Shown in pieces: positions 1 to 8,070 of a stretch of DNA of 63,682 bases; positions within the stretch are counted from its first letter, which is position 1; the number at the start of each line of letters is the position of its first letter. This stretch comes from Hymenobacter psychrotolerans DSM 18569. GTDB lineage: Bacteria; Bacteroidota; Bacteroidia; Cytophagales; Hymenobacteraceae. The notes under the pieces were generated by a model. That model ran no database searches, was not told where the DNA came from, and was given only the letters and a program-made list of their open reading frames with translations. The translations under genes and the position numbers were made by a program. The stretch lies in assembly GCF_900142395.1 (NCBI RefSeq), contig NZ_FRAS01000025.1, positions 1-63,682 of the forward strand, in the 5' to 3' direction.

Positions 1-862
1 AGAGTGTGTTTGGGAATTAGGCGAGTCGATTTAGACACATGGAGATATTGGCTAATACAAGCCAACAGACATGACTGGCGGGGGTGTACTCATAGTCCAC
101 GGCCAGCCGCCGAAAGCAGGCCAGCCAAGCAAAGGTGCGTTCCACCACCCAGCGTTTGGCGACGGGCACAAAGCCGCGCTGGGTGGGTGGGCGACTGGCC
201 ACCTGGTGCTGTAGGCCGAGGCCGCGCAGGTGGTCGGCGAAGCGGCCCCGGTAAGCGGCATCCGTGAGCACGGTCTGTAAACGGGCGGCCCACCAGGGCC
301 GATGGGGGAGTAAACCCAGGGCTCCGCGACTGTCATGGCCGTTGGCCGCGTGTACGTGCGCGGCCCAGATACGCCCGCTCGAGTCGGTGAGGATCTGGCG
401 TTTACGCCCGTTAACATGCTTGCCCCCGTCCAGTCCCCGGTGCTCGAAAATGCGGGGTGCGAGTTTGACGCTCTGGCTGTCCACGCAGGCCAGCGAGGGC
501 AACGCCTCCCGCCCCTCATGTAGCCGATCCAGCGCATTGAGCACCGTATTTAGGCGTGCCCAGAGGCCCGTTTGCTGCCAGCGGTAGAAATAGTAGTAGA
601 CCGCCGTCCAAGCCGGAAATTCGGCCGGCAAGGCCCGCCACTGGCCGCCCGTGCGGCAGACATAGAGCACGGCATTGACCACTTGGCGCAAACACAGGCG
701 CCGACGCCGTTGCACAGGCAGTAGACAGGCCATAACTTGCCACTGCGAGTCAGTAAGGGGTTGATAGCCGTCAACCATAAGCAGACCGGAGCCTAGGAAC
801 TCCGCCTGCAACTTACTGGCTCGTTTCTATTTATGCACTTGTGAAATTCCCAAACACGCTCT
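1..862 (-). mobile_element. IS5-family insertion sequence (IS427-like group)
   Basis: A complete insertion sequence carrying one transposase gene. The first 18 bases (agagtgtgtttgggaatt) are matched in reverse complement at 845-862 (agagcgtgtttgggaatt), with one mismatch, so both terminal inverted repeats are visible. The left end falls on base 1, so the left flank and any target-site duplication lie outside the window. The right end lies inside the coding frame of the next gene, whose C-terminus it removes. A single-ORF DDE transposase of this size is typical of the IS427 group. The match of the window edge to the IS edge suggests a contig break at a repeated element. Confidence 0.88.
17..811 (-). 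CDS. IS5-family DDE transposase
   Basis: Transposase that cuts and rejoins DNA at the element's inverted repeats. The 264-residue reading frame shows the DDE residues in their usual contexts: Asp in CVDSQSVK, Asp in VLTDAAYRG and Glu in VVERTFAWL, with the Y/R/E spacing of the DDE_Tnp_1 fold. The N-terminal part (LTDSQWQVMACLLP, then GGQWRALPAEFPAW) is the DUF4096-like DNA-binding region of IS427-type transposases. The true start is probably the ATG at 778 (MVDGYQPLTD), because family members begin just before the LTD motif; the ATG at 811 is the longest option. The frame is intact with no internal stop, so the element may still be active. Confidence 0.9.
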   Translation of the reverse strand: MQAEFLGSGLLMVDGYQPLTDSQWQVMACLLPVQRRRRLCLRQVVNAVLYVCRTGGQWRALPAEFPAWTAVYYYFYRWQQTGLWARLNTVLNALDRLHEGREALPSLACVDSQSVKLAPRIFEHRGLDGGKHVNGRKRQILTDSSGRIWAAHVHAANGHDSRGALGLLPHRPWWAARLQTVLTDAAYRGRFADHLRGLGLQHQVASRPPTQRGFVPVAKRWVVERTFAWLACFRRLAVDYEYTPASHVCWLVLANISMCLNRLA

Positions 863-1262
863 CAAATAGGGCCAGCGCCTCAGCCCACCGCTTCGCTTTC
901 TGCAACTCGACACCCATGGCATAATAGGCTGTTAACACGAAGCCATTACCAGTGGACTCATAAAGCAACACGTCCCGGCCTTCCTCAAAGGCTTTGGGAA
1001 ACAGTAGCCGGGCCTGCATGAGGTAGGTAAGGCCCAAGCCGGGCGTTCGGTTATTGAGCAGCATTCCCAAATGCGAAACCGCGTCTAGGTGCAGCTCCCC
1101 GCAGGCGGCCATGATACGCCGGTAGATTCGCTCCGCCTCTTGCGGCGCAGTGATGTGCAGCGCTTTACCCTGCTGGAATAACGCTTCGTGCTCCAGCACA
1201 ACTGCCGGGTACACCACGCGCCAGTGGCGCGGCTGGTATTCTATCATGCGGAGCTGGTCCAT
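863..1262 (-). pseudogene. Unknown gene, C-terminus cut off by the IS
   Basis: About 133 codons of an unrecognised protein survive. The reading frame runs on into the IS inverted repeat, so its last residues (roughly SVFGNFTSA) come from the insertion sequence. The visible part is mainly alpha-helical, with spaced Ala/Leu/Tyr positions (LTYLMQARLLFPKAFEEG, AYYAMGVELQKAKRWAEALA) that resemble TPR-like repeats. No catalytic motif is seen. It is transcribed away from an unrelated divergent region at 1263-1412. Whether the truncated product is stable or functional cannot be told from sequence. Confidence 0.6.
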
Positions 1263-1371
1263 GCGCAGGAACGATAGGAAGGAGGAAGCTCAAAAATACG
1301 GAGAAGCTGCACCGCTCCTTAACGAGAAATTCTGTTCCAACTCTAGTGGCCCGTGCGTGAGCCACCGCAAT

Positions 1372-1392
1372 GCTTAGCGTGTAAATCCGCCC
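1372..1392. repeat. Copy of a 20-bp repeat also flanking 23.5-23.7 kb
   Basis: The sequence cttagcgtgtaaatccgccc here recurs exactly at 23641-23660. In inverted orientation with slight variation it recurs again at 23468-23488. It is not inside a convincing gene. It may be a remnant end of a mobile element. Confidence 0.55.
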
Positions 1393-1412
1393 GATTGGAA
1401 GAACAGCCGCTA

Positions 1413-1805
1413 CTATACTGCTGCATCAAAGTCTGCCAGCTCCTGTTGAAAGCGAGCCAGACGACCCTTCGTCTTCAGGAAGAGCATATAGCGCATCTTA
1501 CCCCGTATCGGCCCGACATCAAAGCCCAGCAAGGTAGCTTGGTAGCCGAAGACACCTAGTAGGCTTTGAATCAGTTTGGGCTCCTGCTTAACAAGGGGGC
1601 CATAGTATACCCAATCCAGCTGCTCCGCATCAACTGCCACGCCCAGGTCGGCGCAGCGGTCCAGTAGCTCCGGCAGGGCCGCCGGCTCGTAGGCGCGCAG
1701 ATACCCCCGCACCAGGCGTAGCGCGTCTTCATACGTCACGGCAAACGAAGCATCGAGCGAGGGAAAATCGTATTCAGATTCGTCTTCTGAGTTGTTATCG
1801 AACAT
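1413..1805 (-). CDS. Hypothetical protein, 130 residues
   Basis: Not recognised. The protein starts with an acidic stretch (DNNSEDESEYDFPSLD) followed by a mixed alpha/beta body with conserved-looking Trp-Val-Tyr-Tyr and Gly-Phe-Gly-Tyr segments. It has no signal peptide, membrane helix or cysteine cluster. The ATG at 1805 is the only reasonable start. Unlike the surrounding shadow frames it has normal composition, and it is flanked by non-coding DNA on both sides. It may be an immunity or antitoxin-like small protein, but nothing in the sequence proves this. Confidence 0.5.
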   Translation of the reverse strand: MFDNNSEDESEYDFPSLDASFAVTYEDALRLVRGYLRAYEPAALPELLDRCADLGVAVDAEQLDWVYYGPLVKQEPKLIQSLLGVFGYQATLLGFDVGPIRGKMRYMLFLKTKGRLARFQQELADFDAAV

Positions 1806-1992
1806 GGTACAAGTGAAAGGGCGGCCAACTGCTGAAGAAAGCCCGCCGCACCATTACGATACGTCGGGCCTTCGGGGCGCTCCTACGAGCGCCGTAAATC
1901 TACAGAACCTAGCGACCTTCGATGCGTTGGCTGCGCTTTACGTGAGTTAAGCATAGCCTGTAGTTGACCATCACGACCAAGCCGCAGTCCAA

Positions 1993-2550
1993 ATGAGCTT
2001 TATCTACCCAAGTCTGCTGAGACCTACTACTACAGAGATATTGATGAGTGCTAGCCAAGCACTGGCTATTCCTAAAATTGAATTGCAGCTACGCCGGTGG
2101 GCTGGGTCTCCTATCAGCAACACCTTCGGAAACAAGCCGCTAATTGACTTCGGCGGCCATCCAGTTTTCGCAGAGCTTTGCGTGTACGAGTTGGTACGAC
2201 TATCCGGCTGGGAGGCCCGGTGGGTGGAAACCTACGGGGCTGGGCCAATGAATCCTTACCACTTCACTGCTTGGGCTGATGCTGGTATAGCCGGCCAACA
2301 ACACGTACCTATCACTAAACCAGCGGTTCAGGACTTGCTGCAGAAGATTGCGCATGCCAACGGTGACAGCTATGCGGGTTGCTGGGATGTCGTTGGCTGG
2401 GATGGTGAAACTGTAATATTTGCCGAGCTCAAGCGGCGCAAGAAAGACCGAATCCGACCCACGCAGCCGCGTTGGCTGGCGTCAGGCTTACAGGTAGGCC
2501 TGACGCTTGAGAACTTTCTACTAGTAGAGTGGGATATTTTCAATGAGTAG
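1993..2550 (+). CDS. VRR-NUC-like PD-(D/E)XK nuclease domain protein
   Basis: A small predicted nuclease. The C-terminal half shows the order expected of a VRR-NUC/PD-(D/E)XK core: an Asp in CWDVVGW, then the strand VIFAELKRRKKDRI with the E-x-K pair, then a Gln/Trp helix (TQPRWLASGLQ) and a final strand (FLLVEWDIF). In known VRR-NUC proteins the domain cleaves branched or single-stranded DNA, or sits in restriction and phage repair proteins. The N-terminal 90 residues are unrecognised. The start could instead be the ATG at 2044 (MSASQALAIP). It stands alone on the + strand upstream of the methyltransferase operon, with a - strand gene between, so a functional link is only a possibility. Confidence 0.6.
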   Translation: MSFIYPSLLRPTTTEILMSASQALAIPKIELQLRRWAGSPISNTFGNKPLIDFGGHPVFAELCVYELVRLSGWEARWVETYGAGPMNPYHFTAWADAGIAGQQHVPITKPAVQDLLQKIAHANGDSYAGCWDVVGWDGETVIFAELKRRKKDRIRPTQPRWLASGLQVGLTLENFLLVEWDIFNE

Positions 2551-2617
2551 GTAGGTCCATGACATAGGCTGGAGATACTATACGAGCATCCTGCTTTTGC
2601 CCTATGCGGAGCCTTCC

Positions 2618-3214
2618 TTAAAAGCGCTCATCCAGATGCTCCAGTCCATTGATAATCCATGTTGTCCGATGGCCTTGGAAGCGCAGCGTACAAGCAAATT
2701 CTGCCCGCTCATGGGCATCCTGCAGGGAACTACCAACGACTTCGAATTCCTCTTCCACATATGGAATGGGCCGAAATTCATCCGGCAGATGAGGTCCATC
2801 CTCGCCAGTTACACGGATATGGTAAACTTGGTAGCCATCGGGTAATTGGTCAGTAGCATATATCGCCTGCCGCCCGCATTTGCGGCAGTGAACAGCTATT
2901 GCAATCGTGTCACCGTTTCGGGACAATACCTTTCCGGCCGAGTGGGGAATGATTTCCTGGTCACGCATACAGAACAGCTGAACGAAAGTGGCTGCACGGT
3001 AACCAGTACCGTTTATAACAGGAAGACGAGACCCTCGGTCGGTCATGGCGTGTGGGAAAGTATGAGGCAAAGGTATGAATTGTAGAAGCTCATGGCCTTC
3101 GGGATGGAACAATGCATCAATTATCAGGCCCTTTAGAGCTTCCACAGCCGAGGCGTTTTTGGGCATCGGCTTATGACGACTTGATTCGGTTACGTAACTT
3201 TCGGAAACTGCCAC
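2618..3214 (-). CDS. Hypothetical protein, 198 residues
   Basis: Not recognised. The predicted soluble protein has one CRKCGR pair near the middle, which could be half of a zinc site. A C-terminal segment (EEEFEVVGSSLQDAHERAEF) looks like a dsRBD- or DUF-type alpha/beta tail, although that reading is weak. The start at 3214 leaves 47 bases to the divergent methyltransferase start at 3262, so the two genes probably share a bidirectional promoter region. This is the only evidence that it might belong with the restriction-like operon. Confidence 0.55.
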   Translation of the reverse strand: MAVSESYVTESSRHKPMPKNASAVEALKGLIIDALFHPEGHELLQFIPLPHTFPHAMTDRGSRLPVINGTGYRAATFVQLFCMRDQEIIPHSAGKVLSRNGDTIAIAVHCRKCGRQAIYATDQLPDGYQVYHIRVTGEDGPHLPDEFRPIPYVEEEFEVVGSSLQDAHERAEFACTLRFQGHRTTWIINGLEHLDERF

Positions 3215-3261
3215 ACACTTCCCTTTCGAAAGTCGGACGGCACTAACATATAATCAGCTTC

Positions 3262-4644
3262 ATGCCATATACACTAGCCGAATTCTTCTGTGGGTGCGGC
3301 GGGTTTTCGCATGGTTTCGCCCGTTCCAGCGAGTTCGACGTGGTACTGGGCAACGACATCAAGCCCGCCGCCCTTCATACCTTTCAGCGCAACCACATCA
3401 GCCCCAACACCGGCGTTCCGGCCATCATCAGTCAGGACATCCGGACCGTGACGCTCCAATCGGTCCAGGAGTTACTGATAGCAAAAGGTATTGCCCCCGG
3501 CGAATTGGATTGCCTTATCGGCGGGCCTCCATGTCAGGGCTTCTCTCAAATGCGACGCAGCGAGGAACGGCAAGGCGACGACTTGGTGGGTTTCAAAGGC
3601 TACAATCGCCTCGACCAGGACCCGCGCAACGATCTGGTGCTGCGTTTTCTGGAAATTGCCCACGTACTCAACCCTAAAGTCATCGTCATCGAGAACGTGC
3701 CACAAATGCTTACCCACACCCATCAGGGGGTACGTGGCGGGCTAGCGGCGGCGGTCAGGGGCCTGCTGGAAGAGATGGGGTACACGGTTACCTCTGGAGT
3801 GCTCAATGCCGCGGATTTCGGCGTGCCCCAGCTGCGGGAACGTGCTTTTTTCCTGGCCTCGCGTATCGGTGTACTCGAATTGCCTACTCCGACCCATGCC
3901 GACCCGCTTGCGCAGAATCTACTTGAGCAAGGCCGGTTGCCCTGGGTAACCGTGGCGGAGGCGTTGGCCGACCTGCCGGCACCCACCCCGATCGAAACGT
4001 TGGGCGGGGGAGCGTTGGACCTCTATGCCGTCCCCAATCCCGGTCCGTACGCCCAGGCGATGCGGACGTCGCCCACCTTCCCCTATAACCACATCAGCCG
4101 TACTTATAAGGAACGTATCATCGATATCATCCGACAGATGCAACCGGGTGAAACGTGGGACGCGGCCAGCGAACGGATGCGGGCCGCATACGCCGTTATG
4201 ATTGCCGAGGAACGCCTGCTTGGTGAGAACAACGAGGCCACCAAAGCGCGCCTGATTGCTGAGGGCGTCATCAACCCTGCTTTCTACAAGCGGTACTACT
4301 GGAGTGCCTATACTCGGCTTGACCCAGCCCGGCCAGCGCTGACCATCACGGCAAATGCCAACTTTCTCGGTTCAGGCCGCTTCACGCACCCCACTGCCGA
4401 CCGCGGCATCACCATGCGCGAGGCAGCCCGGCTGCAGTCCTTCGACGATGATTTCAAACTGCTGACGTCGGTCAAGGAGAAGGACGAAACCGCCAACATC
4501 GGCGTCGGCATCGACATGATAGGCGAAGCAGTACCGCCGACTTTAGGAGAGGCCTTTGCGCTCCATATTGCCCCCTTGCTGGCTGCTCACTACGCCCTGC
4601 CGGAAAACCAGCCTATACCGGCACACCAGCCCGCTTTCACCTAA
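3262..4644 (+). CDS. DNA (cytosine-5) methyltransferase
   Basis: Transfers a methyl group from S-adenosylmethionine to C5 of cytosine in DNA. The 460-residue protein has the full motif order: motif I FFCGCGGFSHGF near residues 8-19, motif IV GGPPCQGFS with catalytic Cys91, motif VI ENV at 144-146, motif VIII QLRERAFFLA near 190, and a C-terminal motif X (NIGVGIDMIGEAVPPTLG). A target-recognition region lies between. It is followed after 2 bases by the McrB-like gene. The association suggests the methylase protects the host from, or marks targets for, the downstream nuclease pair, as in LlaJI-type systems where C5 methylases accompany McrB/McrC-like subunits. Confidence 0.93.
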   Translation: MPYTLAEFFCGCGGFSHGFARSSEFDVVLGNDIKPAALHTFQRNHISPNTGVPAIISQDIRTVTLQSVQELLIAKGIAPGELDCLIGGPPCQGFSQMRRSEERQGDDLVGFKGYNRLDQDPRNDLVLRFLEIAHVLNPKVIVIENVPQMLTHTHQGVRGGLAAAVRGLLEEMGYTVTSGVLNAADFGVPQLRERAFFLASRIGVLELPTPTHADPLAQNLLEQGRLPWVTVAEALADLPAPTPIETLGGGALDLYAVPNPGPYAQAMRTSPTFPYNHISRTYKERIIDIIRQMQPGETWDAASERMRAAYAVMIAEERLLGENNEATKARLIAEGVINPAFYKRYYWSAYTRLDPARPALTITANANFLGSGRFTHPTADRGITMREAARLQSFDDDFKLLTSVKEKDETANIGVGIDMIGEAVPPTLGEAFALHIAPLLAAHYALPENQPIPAHQPAFT

Positions 4645-4646
4645 TC

Positions 4647-6083
4647 ATGGAGCCAGAACTAAGTAGAGACGAGGTTTACGCCGCCGCTCGCGAGGCTGTC
4701 GAGAAACTAGTGGCCGAAGAAGGCCCGGAAAGCCAGTTCCCGTTCGATTACATCTGGCAGTTCGCTTCCCGGGAGATTCCGTCGCTGCGCCGGCCCAGCT
4801 GCTCCAACTACTTGGTAAAGCTCGGGTACTTGGAGAAGACCGGTAAGCAGGTCAACGCTTCTACCCCGGAGCGGGCCGGTAATCTGGGTCCCGAATACCG
4901 CCCGGGTCGTCATTTCCTGCCCCCGGCTCCGCCGGTCCCCCCACCAGCACCTGGTGGGGTGGAGCCGCTTGCGCCCGCTTTCGAAGAAATGGAGAAGGCC
5001 TTGGCCACCCAGGGCCTGCTCATCGACAAGGCAGACCTGGCTAATTTCTACCTGGCTCTGTGTGTCAGCCCGCTCGTCGTGCTGAGCGGGATTTCGGGCA
5101 CCGGCAAAAGCCAAATGCCCCGTCGGTTCGCGCAGCTGACCGACTCGCGTTTCGACAGCGTCCCCGTCAAACCGCAATGGTCCGACAACTCGGACTTGTT
5201 CGGCTACGTTCCGAGCCTCAACCCCACGCACTTTGTGAAAGGACGCTTCACCGAGGTGGTGGAGGCGGCACAAGCGACCCCCGGCCAACTGGCGGTCGTG
5301 CTGCTGGATGAGATGAACCTAGCGGCCGTCGAGCACTACTTCAGCGACTTTCTCAGCATCATGGAGACGCGGCGCCGTGAGGCAGGCACCATTATAACCG
5401 ACCCGTTGCCACTCGAATTACCGACAGCGGTTGCCGGCCAACCCGACCCGTACGCCGGTCTTCGTACATTGGGTCTGCCTGCCAACGTTCGGGTGGTCGG
5501 AACCGCCAACATGGACGAAACGACCCATTTGTTCAGTCCCAAAGTTTTGGACCGGGCCTTCAGCATCGAGTCCGTCACCCCCGACCTGACCCAATTCCCT
5601 TCCGGGGAGGCCCAGCCCTTCGACGCTACTACGTTTGCCCGTCTGGTTCCCCGCCTGCTGGATGTATCCAACGTGGTCAGCGAGAGCGAAGCTTACGTCA
5701 CCGATGCCGAGTTGCTCAACGAAATAGGCGCGTTGCTGCAGGAAGCCAGCGACGTGCTGCGCCCGGCCGGGATTTCATTCGGGTACCGGACCCGTCGGGA
5801 CGTGTGCCTGTACATGCACTTTTGGCGCAGATTCGACCTGGCCAATATTCTGTCGGCCTCGGCCGCTATGGACTTGTGCTTCCTGCAGAAAATCCTGCCC
5901 AAGGTGCAGGGGGCCGGTGAAGGCCTCGGCGAGGCACTGCGCAAGCTGCGAGAATGGTTGCTGACCGAGGATGGCGATACATCGGTAGCCAGCAGTCGCC
6001 CCTGGACCCGCAGTGCCGACAAGGTGGAACGGATGCTGGCCCGTTTGGAGGCGGAAGGTGCCACTACGTACTGGGGAACCTAA
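4647..6083 (+). CDS. McrB-like AAA+ NTPase
   Basis: Predicted motor subunit of a modification-linked restriction system. Residues 1-90 form a DNA-binding-like helical domain, followed by a Pro-rich linker (PPAPPVPPPAPGG) and an AAA+ module. Walker A is GISGTGKS at 148-155, Walker B is VVLLDEMN at 217-224, and GTANMDETT at 285-293 corresponds to the McrB sensor motif (NTAD-like in McrB), followed by LDRAF. McrB-family proteins form GTP- or ATP-driven rings that activate an McrC nuclease. The gene lies 2 bases after the methyltransferase and 2 bases before the McrC-like gene, so the three form one operon. Nucleotide preference (GTP or ATP) cannot be told. Confidence 0.88.
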   Translation: MEPELSRDEVYAAAREAVEKLVAEEGPESQFPFDYIWQFASREIPSLRRPSCSNYLVKLGYLEKTGKQVNASTPERAGNLGPEYRPGRHFLPPAPPVPPPAPGGVEPLAPAFEEMEKALATQGLLIDKADLANFYLALCVSPLVVLSGISGTGKSQMPRRFAQLTDSRFDSVPVKPQWSDNSDLFGYVPSLNPTHFVKGRFTEVVEAAQATPGQLAVVLLDEMNLAAVEHYFSDFLSIMETRRREAGTIITDPLPLELPTAVAGQPDPYAGLRTLGLPANVRVVGTANMDETTHLFSPKVLDRAFSIESVTPDLTQFPSGEAQPFDATTFARLVPRLLDVSNVVSESEAYVTDAELLNEIGALLQEASDVLRPAGISFGYRTRRDVCLYMHFWRRFDLANILSASAAMDLCFLQKILPKVQGAGEGLGEALRKLREWLLTEDGDTSVASSRPWTRSADKVERMLARLEAEGATTYWGT

Positions 6084-6085
6084 TC

Positions 6086-7825
6086 GTGGCGCAAACGCTC
6101 CTTCTGGTACGGACCGCTGCGTGGACGCTGGAGCTGGTCGGGCCGATGACGTCTCTGCCTGATTTCCTGCCTGCCGGCAAAGCCGAGTTGTCGGTCGTGA
6201 GCCCTTCCGCACTGAAGGTACAGGTATTCGACCGGTCCAGCGGCAGTTTGGTGCCCGTGCCAGAGAATGGCATGGTGGCCCCGATTCTCTTCGAGAATAC
6301 GGACTACAATTTCTACCTCGAAGCGGACGACCCGGACACCAGGCTTCGGCTTTCACAGAGCGGCACCTTACGTCATCGACGTAACGGGAGCGAACACCAC
6401 ACGCTGAACTTCCGCAACGACGTCGGCTTGACCGAGCTGCACATTCTCGGCCCCGTGTCGGCAATCGTGCGGTTGGAGGTGCTCCCCGTCAAAATCGATT
6501 ACCGCCGGGACTATGCCCTGATGCGTGACGAGGTGGACAGCATCGCCCGCGGTCTGGCCTTGGCTGCGCAAGCGCGTACCTATGGGCGGGTAGGTACCCA
6601 ATCGCAGGGCACGACCACACTGGTGGCCTGGGTGGCGTTGATGCGTCGCTACTTCGACGAGCTAGTCGCCGCGGCCGAAGCAATAGGACGGAATCCGCAC
6701 TCCCGGCTGGAAAAGACGACCCGCTTGGTTGCGCCCGACCGCCTCCGCCGAGTAGACGAAACACAATTGCGGCGGGCACTGAGGCGGCATGCCACGGCCA
6801 GCGGCCCAATTCTGCCGGGAACTGGTCTGGGACTCCCACGACGCCTACCTGAAACGACCAGCCGAGTCACCACCGATACACCGGAAAACCGTTTGGTAAA
6901 GGCACAGCTGCGCCAAACATTGCGGAATGTGCAGGCCTTACTGCGATCCGCCGGTCCTGGCGACGAGGACGCCGACCCGAACGCCGAGCAGCTGTTCCTG
7001 GTTGCCGTGAAGCCGGAAGCCGAATCGATGCGCCGCCGCCTGGGCCGTCTCTTGCTCGCCCCCTACCTGCGCGAAGTGGCCGACGTCGCACCAGCATCGT
7101 CCGGTTCGTTGGTGTTCCAGCAACATCCCCATTATGCCGCATTTGCGCGCATCTATCGGTTGCTGGACGGTGGGCTCACGTTCCACGGCGACGCCCTCAG
7201 TGTGGGGGTCAAACAAATCTCTCAGCTCTACGAATACTGGTGCTTCCTCACCATCGTGCGCCTGCTCGCGGTACGCTTCCGGGTCGAAAGCCACAATTTG
7301 GTGCGTGTGCGCAATACCCGCCTGACGCTTGTGCTAGCAAAGGGAATTCAAGCTGCAGTTACTTTTCGATGTCTTACCACCGGACAAAAGTTGCATCTGC
7401 TCTATAACCGACTTTTCAATCGTCTGCCCACGGTGAGCCAACAGCCCGACAATGTGATTCAGCTTGCCGGGAGTGGGGCCCTATACGTTTTCGACGCGAA
7501 GTACCGTTTGGCGTTCGACCCGGAATATCGCCGCCGCTACGCCGGTCCCGGTCCGACTACTGACGATATCAATGTCATGCATCGGTATCGTGACGCTATC
7601 GTGTTGCCCCCAGTACCCAGCCAACCCGAGTACCGCCGGCCGGTGGTCGGGGCTTACGTTTTATTTCCATTTGCCGACGAAGCAGGCTATATGGGGCATC
7701 GGTTCTATGCCAGCGTAGCTTCGGTCGGTATAGGCGGATTGCCTCTGCTTCCTGGTGCGACGAGCTTGCTTGCTGCTAAACTGGAAGAAATTTTAGCAGC
7801 TCAAGGGTTTGTTTCTGTTCCTTAG
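6086..7825 (+). CDS. McrC-like nuclease (DUF2357 plus PD-(D/E)XK)
   Basis: Predicted nuclease partner of the McrB-like protein. The open frame extends back into the McrB gene, but the GTG at 6086, 2 bases after that stop codon, gives a DUF2357-like N-terminus (LLVRTAAWTLELVG); an ATG at 6146 is the alternative. The C-terminal part carries the nuclease core GALYVFDAKYR with the Asp at about 470 and Lys at 472, preceded by a strand-rich region. DUF2357 proteins fused to this nuclease pair with McrB-like AAA+ ATPases. The long middle section (residues about 150-400) is Arg-rich and may bind DNA. The product is about 579 residues. Confidence 0.82.
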   Translation: MAQTLLLVRTAAWTLELVGPMTSLPDFLPAGKAELSVVSPSALKVQVFDRSSGSLVPVPENGMVAPILFENTDYNFYLEADDPDTRLRLSQSGTLRHRRNGSEHHTLNFRNDVGLTELHILGPVSAIVRLEVLPVKIDYRRDYALMRDEVDSIARGLALAAQARTYGRVGTQSQGTTTLVAWVALMRRYFDELVAAAEAIGRNPHSRLEKTTRLVAPDRLRRVDETQLRRALRRHATASGPILPGTGLGLPRRLPETTSRVTTDTPENRLVKAQLRQTLRNVQALLRSAGPGDEDADPNAEQLFLVAVKPEAESMRRRLGRLLLAPYLREVADVAPASSGSLVFQQHPHYAAFARIYRLLDGGLTFHGDALSVGVKQISQLYEYWCFLTIVRLLAVRFRVESHNLVRVRNTRLTLVLAKGIQAAVTFRCLTTGQKLHLLYNRLFNRLPTVSQQPDNVIQLAGSGALYVFDAKYRLAFDPEYRRRYAGPGPTTDDINVMHRYRDAIVLPPVPSQPEYRRPVVGAYVLFPFADEAGYMGHRFYASVASVGIGGLPLLPGATSLLAAKLEEILAAQGFVSVP

Positions 7826-8070
7826 TTCTCAGTAGGTTCTTTTAAAATAGGATTAATCTACATGCTAATCCAAGTAAGCCGATTCAAACGGGATTAACTG
7901 AAAGATGAATCAGTGAGCAGATTGTGAGTTCAGAAAAATGTAAAGGCAATAGATGTCGACTATATAAGCATTGGTTAAAATCATGGTCATGATGAGTAGC
8001 TTTAGCATCCTCATTTGCCAGGTATGAAATCCGTTGGCTGCCCAGAGGCGACTATACTTGTCAGCTGCTT

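Noticed and set aside
5954..6085. Longer start for the McrC-like gene inside the McrB-like gene
   Set aside because: It would add 44 residues of shadow sequence; the GTG at 6086 fits gene spacing and the DUF2357 start.
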